The position numbers and the translations under genes are program-made. Of a DNA stretch of 64,000 bases, positions 57,280 to 64,000 are shown piece after piece. Positions within the stretch are counted from its first letter, which is position 1, and the number at the start of each line of letters is the position of its first letter. Source of the DNA: Knufia peltigerae (taxonomy: Eukaryota; Ascomycota; Eurotiomycetes; Chaetothyriales; Trichomeriaceae); the NCBI GenBank assembly GCA_030247855.1, contig JAPDRN010000004.1:62001-126000 (forward strand), read 5' to 3'. The notes beneath the pieces are model-generated. The model saw only the letters and a list, made by a program, of their open reading frames with translations. It was not told the DNA's origin and ran no database searches.

Positions 57280-58391
57280 ATGCCATCTTATGAAACGATC
57301 AAGACACTTACGATTGGAAAGGTATGTGATCCGTACAAAGTACCTACTCTTGGTTTATACCGCGATTTGCTCCGGGTCTGGGGGTCATACGGGAGTAACC
57401 CCCACAAACATTCAGCATGATTTACACTGGTGCCACTGGGGTTAACATACATATACTCAATCTTACGAGTAACAAATAGGGATGTATCATGCACATCAAA
57501 ATCGACAAGGAAAAAGCGGATGGTTCTTTTGAAAAATATGTAATGGACACAGTTTACGATGGTGAAGAAGGGTCAGAAGTCTTTGAAGTTCCACCACACT
57601 GGCACAAGGTATTTTATTTCCCAATGGATTTTCCCTTTTTTCTCCTCCTTGCAGGACAAAGTGTCTGCAGTGTGTGAAAGAGGAGTGTATGTGTGTATGT
57701 GTGACCGCTGATGATTTGACATTGACATTGACATTGACAATGACACACTCTCGGTAAATGAATAGTATCACGATGAATACTTGACCGTTCTAGAAGGTCG
57801 AATCGAAGCGAATCTCGAGGGGAAAGGGAAGATGGTGATCAATGCGGGAGACGAAGCCTTCTTCGTGCCACGATGGCATGTACACAGTATGAAAGGGTTC
57901 CAGGGAGAAAAGACTGTGTTGAGAGAGACGGCGGTCCCGGCGGAAACGTGGGGTCTGGGGAAAGCTTTGTAAGTCACACAAACTGTCCATCCCAAAATCG
58001 TCGGGAGTGTGTGGAAATCTTGATCTGTTCGAGTCCAGGTATTGAGGCGGGCTGACGTGGTCATTATGTCCTTTGAAAACAGGTTCTTCAATGACGCTCT
58101 CGGTCAAGATGGTCGACCTGGGTTTTGGAGGCTGTTGAGAGTCGCGTATGATGGTGACTTGTATCCTCCGTTGCCAGGAGGTATCAAGTTCATTGATCAG
58201 GCGGTGAGTATCTTGTTCCTTACTCACTATTAGCACATGTGTCCTGTCCGTGCCTATCTGCATATCCGCTATGCCTAGGTATTTGGGTTCTGAGGCTCTC
58301 GGACTGACAGGTCTCGTGCTTGTTTTAGTTTGTCACGGTGTTGGGGTTTATTGCAAAGTTCTTTGTCCAGGCGAAGGAACAGACACTTTGA
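57280..58391 (+). CDS. Cupin-domain protein with membrane-like tail
   Basis: This gene has five exons (57280..57321, 57480..57608, 57766..57968, 58083..58203, 58329..58391) and encodes 185 residues with phase kept at four introns. The cupin motif 1 HWHKYHDEYLTVLEG satisfies HxH-x4-E-x6-G. An intron falls exactly between HWHK and YHDE. Motif 2 reads GDEAFFVPRWHVHSM. A full set of metal ligands (two His, Glu, His) is therefore present, so a metal-dependent dioxygenase, isomerase or decarboxylase is possible. The C-terminal part adds a conserved helical region (FFNDALGQDG, LYPPLPGG) and ends with a hydrophobic helix (FVTVLGFIAKFFVQAK) that may touch a membrane. This arrangement is known among uncharacterised fungal cupins. 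The first exon is only 42 nt. The second intron carries a TTGACA-type tandem repeat. Confidence 0.85.
57712..57743. repeat. Tandem TTGACA repeat in an intron
   Basis: Four to five TTGACA units, the last one changed, lie in the second intron of the cupin gene, preceded by TGTATGTGTGTATGTGTG. The intron is 157 bp, longer than most here. Confidence 0.8.
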
Positions 58392-59040
58392 GTCGGTGTA
58401 TAGGTGGCTAATCATACCAGCGTCTTCGAATAATATGCCTTGCAATGCATGCCGGATTCCTTTATTAGCTGACTTCGTCTCGCTAGTCACGATGCTGCTG
58501 GTGGTCATGCGGACGTTTGGAGTGTTCGGGGTTGGGGGGGCGCAGGTCAAGGCTAGTCTGATCGTTTTAGGCGTATTCCTCACTCGTTATAGGCCAAGGT
58601 ACCTGGAGAAGTGCCCAGTCACAAGGGCCAAGGCGCCTCCATCGGCAAGTCTCCGATGCCCAGATCTCGCATTTCTGTGGGCGCCACCAAGTTTTCCACC
58701 CAACGACATGGCTGCGCTTACGCCCACGCAACCTTCATATTCACCCATCTCCAACCTTCGACTTTCCTGCTGCACTTCTGACATCTTTTGCATGCCATAT
58801 GATTTATCGAGCTAGTCTCCATCGGCATTCCCTTCTCTAAGAATCCCTATTCAACCCAGTCAGGTCACAAGGCCCGTCCTGTCGTGGTCTTCAGTCGTTC
58901 AGTGTCGACCCTTCCCGTGAGATGAAGCCTTGAAAATACAGATGAGAGTGGCCGCTGGGCTATCCTTTTCGCCGTTTCACCATTCCCTCGTATCAATTTA
59001 GCACGGCGATGATATAGAATATACAACCTTTTCCAACAAC
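58392..59040. promoter_or_regulatory. Promoter stretch of the GH76 gene
   Basis: About 650 bp of non-coding sequence. A 161-residue plus-strand frame (58330-58815) and a 102-residue minus-strand frame overlap here without domain features. The last 100 bp before the ATG are AT-rich (GATATAGAATATACAACC). Confidence 0.45.
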
Positions 59041-60708
59041 ATGCGGCCTTTCCTTGTCTTTTTCATCTTCCTCGAGATACTGGGACTTGCAGAGCCGAGA
59101 TCTGTCGAACGATCTGCCTATGCGTCAGTCGCGGATTCCCTGGTTGTTGAAGATCCCGGTCAAATACGCTTGGTCGCGAATGAAAGAGACGAAATACATA
59201 AAAAGCCATGGAAGAACGATCTTCCACCCGTCCTACAGGACATGCTCGACGCATTGGAGGCCATGCAAGACACATACTTTGACTTGTTCTCTGGGACCTG
59301 GCCAAGTGCCATAGATTGGACTTCTGCCGTCATGGGAACCCAGGTCTCGGCAACGTTGGGCAGCATTGTATCTTCGCTGGACGTCTCTGCGACCTCTACT
59401 TGCGCCGACATGTTGGTCATGCAAAACATCATTGATCGATACTTTGCACAAACATCGGTCTTCTACTTTGGCGAGAACGCATTTGGATTGCGGAATCAGG
59501 CCTATGATGATATGCTTTGGGTGGTGCTCGGCTGGCTCGAGAACCTCAAATTTGCTGAAATGTATTCCTTGAAACATTGGGACTTTCTACGACACAATAA
59601 CGGATGGCATGGCTTGCAGGTCATCCCTATGGCGGCGCATAGGGCTCGCATTTTTTACGATTTAGCAGCAGCTGGATGGGACGAATCATTGTGTGGTGGC
59701 GGCATGATCTGGAACCCTTATCTTACGCCCTACAAAAACGCCATAACGAATGAATTATTCGCCGCTGCGAGCATTGGAATGTATCTGTATTTCCCGGGAG
59801 ATAACAACACTTCACCCTACATGGCGCAAGGCTCGGAAGGTTCTGCCAAACCGCATGATTCTGTATATCTGGAGAACGCGATCAAGAGTTACAAATGGCT
59901 CATGGAGAGTCAGATGCGCAGTCCCGATGCAGGCATGTATCAAGATGGATTTCACGTTACCGGCTGGCACCGCTATCCCAATGGGACAGTCAATCCGGGC
60001 ACCGGAAAATGCGATGAACTGAACCGGATGGTCTACACCTACAACCAAGGTGTCGTCTTGTCCGCCAGCCGTGGCCTCTGGATTGCTACTGGAGCACGGA
60101 GCTATCTAGACGATGGCCATGCTCTGGTGGAAAGTGTGATTCGTGCCACTGGATGGCCAAATCTTGACCCTGCGTGGAGTGGCCTGGGACGAGGCGGAGT
60201 TCTGGAGGAGTTTTGCGACCACGGTGGCTATTGCAGTCAGGATGGACAAACTTTCAAAGGCATTTTCTTCCACCATTTGTCAGAATTCTGTAGGCCACTC
60301 TGGGCCCAAGAGCAGTCATTCCTCACCTCAAAAGGAGGTTCCGATGACTTTGACCGGGACACTTATGATTACCACCTTGCACGGTGCGCTGCTTATGATA
60401 AATGGGTGGCTCACAACTCACGAGCTGCCTTGGCCACCAAAAACACCAATGGTCATTTTGGAATGTGGTGGACTTTTGGACAACCTGATGAGAAAGAAAT
60501 GGAGATCATTCACGAAACGACCGTCCTCGCAGACGACGCTGAGGACCATCTCAACCCGAAACTACAAGTTTGGCCGGGCCAATCTGTTGCCCCGGCGGAC
60601 TATAACGATCGAGGAAGAGGTCGAACAGTTGAGACTCAAAGTGGAGGATTGGCAGTACTTCGAGCGAGATGGAATTGGGACGTCTATTTCAGACAGATCT
60701 CTATATGA
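59041..60708 (+). CDS. Secreted GH76 alpha-1,6-mannanase-like protein
   Basis: This is a single exon encoding 555 residues. A signal peptide is clear (MRPFLVFFIFLEILGLAEP). The catalytic Asp pair of GH76 is expected in NQAYDDMLWVVLGWL (D156, D157). Other family marks are CGGGMIWNPYLTPYKNAITN, NELFAAASIGMYLYFPGD and RMVYTYNQGVVLSASRGLW. GH76 enzymes hydrolyse or transfer alpha-1,6-linked mannose. In fungi they include the Dfg5/Dcw1 wall-assembly proteins. Unlike those, this protein has no GPI-type hydrophobic tail, since it ends FRQISI, so it is probably released. It is intronless and longer than the typical 450 residues, because of a C-terminal extension after MWWTFGQPDE. Several potential N-glycosylation sites (NNTS, PNGT) are visible. 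Role: degradation of mannan in fungal walls or remodelling of the own wall. Confidence 0.93.
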   Translation: MRPFLVFFIFLEILGLAEPRSVERSAYASVADSLVVEDPGQIRLVANERDEIHKKPWKNDLPPVLQDMLDALEAMQDTYFDLFSGTWPSAIDWTSAVMGTQVSATLGSIVSSLDVSATSTCADMLVMQNIIDRYFAQTSVFYFGENAFGLRNQAYDDMLWVVLGWLENLKFAEMYSLKHWDFLRHNNGWHGLQVIPMAAHRARIFYDLAAAGWDESLCGGGMIWNPYLTPYKNAITNELFAAASIGMYLYFPGDNNTSPYMAQGSEGSAKPHDSVYLENAIKSYKWLMESQMRSPDAGMYQDGFHVTGWHRYPNGTVNPGTGKCDELNRMVYTYNQGVVLSASRGLWIATGARSYLDDGHALVESVIRATGWPNLDPAWSGLGRGGVLEEFCDHGGYCSQDGQTFKGIFFHHLSEFCRPLWAQEQSFLTSKGGSDDFDRDTYDYHLARCAAYDKWVAHNSRAALATKNTNGHFGMWWTFGQPDEKEMEIIHETTVLADDAEDHLNPKLQVWPGQSVAPADYNDRGRGRTVETQSGGLAVLRARWNWDVYFRQISI

Positions 60709-61282
60709 CAGATATGACAGTAAATGACTTGTGTATCGTTTGTACATACAATTTTGGATGGATATGATTGGAGGTGTCACAATTGAATATGTACATACTC
60801 CGTATGATGATCAGCTTTGAGGCTTGACAGTCCGGGGAAGGTCCTTGTTCTCCGTATCCTCCCTATACCTGACCTGGTCTGGGCTTCGGAGCCAGCAATT
60901 GGCCAAGTCTTTCCCTGGAACAAGGCAGTATTCTGTCTGACGAAATGGTGACTGGGTTTTAATACCATTTTAAGCAAAACTAAGCTGAGACTTTTCCTGG
61001 TCAGACCGAACCCCTTCTTCTTCGCATCGCCGGAGTGGCTTTGTGTGTTCGCCGAAATCTTCCTACATCCGCAAGTCGCAAGCATTCTACATCAGTTGAT
61101 ATTCGACGGTATTGCGAAACGCTAGTTCTGATATGCGGAAACTCATCGCCCTCACTCAAACTGAAAGATTGAGAGGATCGACCCGATGAAAAGACTGATG
61201 TGCCACAGCTTTTACATATTCGTGGACCCGTGAGAGGTGGGACGGAGGACCTGCCGCTGAATCAGCACAACAGCTATTGAGA
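60709..61282. other. Tandem intergenic stretch
   Basis: About 570 bp form the 3' flank of GH76 and the promoter of the last regulator. No operator or RNA was recognised. Confidence 0.4.
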
Positions 61283-63486
61283 ATGCGTAACATCCCTGGA
61301 CCACGCAGGACACAATTCTCCAGCTGCGATGCGTGCCGAAATTCGCGTCTAGGTGTGTACTTCTTGGCCTTCAGTCAAATCCTTACGACGTCGCTAATCG
61401 GGTTACGTAGCCTGTGATGCTGCAAGGGTAGGATTTGATCCATCTCAGCCTGATTGGGATGGGTCTTGTTCAAGGTGCACTCGTCGGCGAAGACCATGTA
61501 CCTTTGAGGTAAGTTGATACTCGGATAACACATCTATGATCGCCTTGAATAAAGAGCCTGACCCTCGTAACGCTAGTGGATCAAGGATGTAAAGAAGCCA
61601 GCCAGACAGCCTCGACGTAACAAGCGCGAGGCTTCGCCACCACGAGCAGCCTCATCATCCCCGGAATCTGTTCGTGCCAGTGTCGATGCTACCACAACAT
61701 CGGCTCGGACCATCTTCCAGCCCTCCGCAGGGTACACACCGTAGTGTTTCGCGATTTTGACAAGCACAGACTGTTTCTGATATGATGCTAGAACTCATTC
61801 GTCCGACTCAGGTGTCGCGGTCCCAATCATCAGCCCTCCAAGCAATCCGCAATTGCATCCGGACAATGTGAGCAGCTCGCTCGGATCATGGTTTCACCAA
61901 ATTTTCGAGTCCTGCTGGGAGCAGATATTTGGTTTCTGGCTGGGCCGTGACTGCTGTCCCTTCATGTACGCGGCTACCTGATGACTTACATCCTTCTTGA
62001 AGTCTCTCATTAACGTTTGCAATACAGTTGGGATCCCAGCTACGATCTTATCTTCCGCCCTTCCAAACTATTTGCCGAACTCGACGCTGCGATTGACCAC
62101 GATTGGGAAGCGCGCAACCTGGAAGATGCTGCAGCTACACCACTCAGCCAGCGACTGGAGCGGAACTTCCAGATTGAAGATTCTCTGAAACTAGCCATTC
62201 GATCATTTGCCTCGCCATGGCTGCACCTCATACCACAGCAGGAATGGGTAGGTCTCAACCAGGAGGATTTGGTCCGCGAATCGTGGCGCGCATCCCGGCG
62301 AGATATGCTCAAGGTCATCAACCGTGTCTCTTATCGCTCCGTCTTGACGCTTTTCCTTTTTGGCCTGACGCCGATCCCTGTTGGGGTATCCAGAGACGAA
62401 GAAGTCGACGGGATCACGGGCCAGATTTGCGTCCAAGTTGCATTCCAACAAATACAAAGTCTGCGTGAGCGTCAACGCAACTGTCAATTCAGTGGTTCGA
62501 AAGTGTCATTTGGCATGGCTCCTCTAGCCAATTCCAAACCAAAGAGTTTCCCACTAAGCGAGGCATTCTTGAACAGCGAGAGCCGAGCTTACTGGGGCGC
62601 GTTGACGTTCGACACATCGGCTAGTCTTACTCTTAACTTTCGCTCGTCACTCTCGTCTGGCTTGCACGGGGTTGCGTCCGAGTCAGCATGGCGAGTATTA
62701 CGCACCGGTGCCCATTCCTTCCAAACGCGGACCAAAGAATGGCGCACTTCAGCATTCGAAGTCTCTGACGACACTGCCTCGCAGATCATTGCAGCTGCGG
62801 CAGCTTGTAAAGTGTTCGTATGGAAGATGATTGCAATCCTCAAAGAGGCACTCCGCGAAGGTGATGAGGAAGATAAAGTCCAGCAAGCTTGGGATGCCTT
62901 CACGGAAGCTGCCGACATATACCAGGACACCTTTCGACCCTTGTTGAGCGCATGTGAACGAAGACTTCATTTCCTCAGCCAGGTGGAGCGTCTTAATTGG
63001 TACGAGGTCATGTTACATTATCACTTGGGCATCTTGATGCTAGTGGATAACGTTGAGGCAGCTGAGCGAGATGATCTACTTCTTTTGTTGAAAGAAAAAA
63101 GACTCTTTGCCGAGCAAGAGATTGTCAATGCATTGAAGTTTGGTCTGGAGAATACTTTAACAATAGGAGCTCCAGCGGACGATTCCGAATCCACAGAAGG
63201 TCCATGTACATTCACGGCCTCTTTTGTCCAACTCGACCCATACCCGCATCATGTTGTTGCTGCAGTACAGCTCATGAACAAAGTCATCAGCCGAGAGCGC
63301 AGGCACGGAAAGATGAAGCTTGAGGCGTACAATTATCTGAAAAGCACCTTGTTGAAGGCTCTAGACCAATTACCACAAACTTCAAGGTCGGTGCAAGAGG
63401 CCCGACAATATATCAACGTAGCTGTGCAGGAGCCGGAACATCCGGGTGACAGCTCTGGCCTAACAAAAGCCGCTCTTTGGCCGTAG
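61283..63486 (+). CDS. Zn2Cys6 transcription factor
   Basis: This gene has five exons (61283..61352, 61411..61508, 61577..61731, 61792..61965, 62028..63486) and encodes 651 residues with all phases conserved. The zinc cluster starts CDACRNSRLACDAA and continues after a long loop with CSRCTRRRRPCTFE (Cys spacing 2-6-about 17-2-6). The first intron lies between Leu and the third Cys. A basic linker KKPARQPRRNKREA follows. A Ser/Thr-rich region leads to the conserved WFHQIFESCWEQIFGFWLG segment and a helical middle domain (SWRASRRDMLKVINRVSYRS, then YWGALTFDTSASL). This type of fungal regulator often lies beside wall or secondary-metabolism genes. It could control the adjacent GH76 gene, which is only inferred from position. 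An alternative acceptor at 61830 in exon 4 would drop 13 residues. Confidence 0.9.
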
Positions 63487-64000
63487 CGGCTCTCACATGG
63501 CTGGTCGACATCTGTTCCCTTCAGACAGCGGGCGCCTACGAATTTCCCCTCTCTGGATATCTGGAGTTACCATTGATCTGGCACGCCTACAACACCTCTT
63601 GTAGGCTGATTTCCAACCCATTTCCAAGCGCTCAAGGAGACATGTCAGCATTCTCATTCCGGAGATGATACCCGGCTTGAGGAAGTGTTTCTGACGTCAT
63701 TTAAGCGAGGACAGAGATTCAATGTCTTTCACGTACATCCATTTTTCGTACGTCGTGCTCACTATCTTGACAGTGACGAACGCATACAGATATTGATGTC
63801 CCTGGATATCAACGTCACCTTTTGAGAGAGATACCCGTATCATCATCGACATAGGCCGAGTGATCCGAAGTCCGGAGGCTCTAACAAGATTGGCAGGACA
63901 TGGCCCAACTCATCCAGCAACAATGCTAAAGTTCTACTGTCCCTAAGTCTGACCCAAGTCCGTCCGGACTACTGGGATTCACTGGGGTGGCATATTCTGG
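63487..64000. other. Right-edge stretch, no supported gene
   Basis: About 510 bp form the 3' flank of the regulator. No coding signal, repeat or RNA was seen before the window ends. Confidence 0.4.

Noticed and set aside
1..64000. tRNA, rRNA, CRISPR, prokaryotic operon or phage signals
   Set aside because: None seen; the intron-rich genes show this is fungal nuclear DNA.

Overview
This is eukaryotic nuclear DNA from a filamentous ascomycete. Most genes carry several short spliceosomal introns of about 50-100 bp with GT..AG ends. The gene content is typical of Pezizomycotina: Zn2Cys6 regulators, Dal5-like and TRI12-like MFS carriers, a GH76 enzyme and a fungal-only repeat-gene family. The mix would fit a catabolically versatile Eurotiomycete such as a Chaetothyriales black yeast, but that placement is an inference and the species cannot be read from the window. 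I assembled 26 intact protein genes and two pseudogenes. Reading phase was checked across every splice junction of the intact genes. I saw no tRNA, rRNA, CRISPR array or intact transposon, and no PKS, NRPS or terpene-synthase backbone gene.

Left part (about 1-9.5 kb): a small EutQ-like cupin is divergent from a MAO-type flavin amine oxidase. Next comes a two-exon member of a fungal repeat family (resembling DUF7924) with a PD-(D/E)XK-like motif pattern. After a 2.4 kb gene-free stretch there is a Dal5/allantoate-type MFS permease.

Central part (about 10-36.5 kb): a catabolic-looking cluster. It holds an SDR, a cytochrome P450, a type I Baeyer-Villiger monooxygenase (BVMO), an HSL-type esterase, a second SDR broken by one stop codon inside its catalytic YxxxK motif, a Zn2Cys6 regulator, an MFS carrier, an NTF2-like (SnoaL-type) protein, a YtcJ-like amidohydrolase and a second Zn2Cys6 regulator. 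A decayed casein-kinase-1 gene follows, then a TRI12-type MFS pump. The chemistry reads as oxidation of an alcohol to a ketone, Baeyer-Villiger conversion to an ester or lactone, then hydrolysis, with P450 activation and dedicated uptake, export and regulation. Two divergent promoters in this block share the 9-mer TGGGGGAGA (four copies). Three of these copies sit inside CreA-type GTGGGG sites.

Right part (about 37-64 kb): mostly conserved, core-type genes mixed with accessory enzymes. They are a small single-pass membrane protein, the U2AF small subunit, cytochrome c oxidase subunit IV (Cox4/COX5B), a TauD-type dioxygenase, an aldo-keto reductase with a possible mitochondrial presequence, an MFS transporter, an ERD2-like receptor with a long acidic tail, a SANT/Myb-like protein, an AKR7-like reductase, a bicupin-motif protein, a secreted GH76 alpha-1,6-mannanase and a third Zn2Cys6 regulator. 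A 3.1 kb stretch at 50.2-53.3 kb has no supportable gene.
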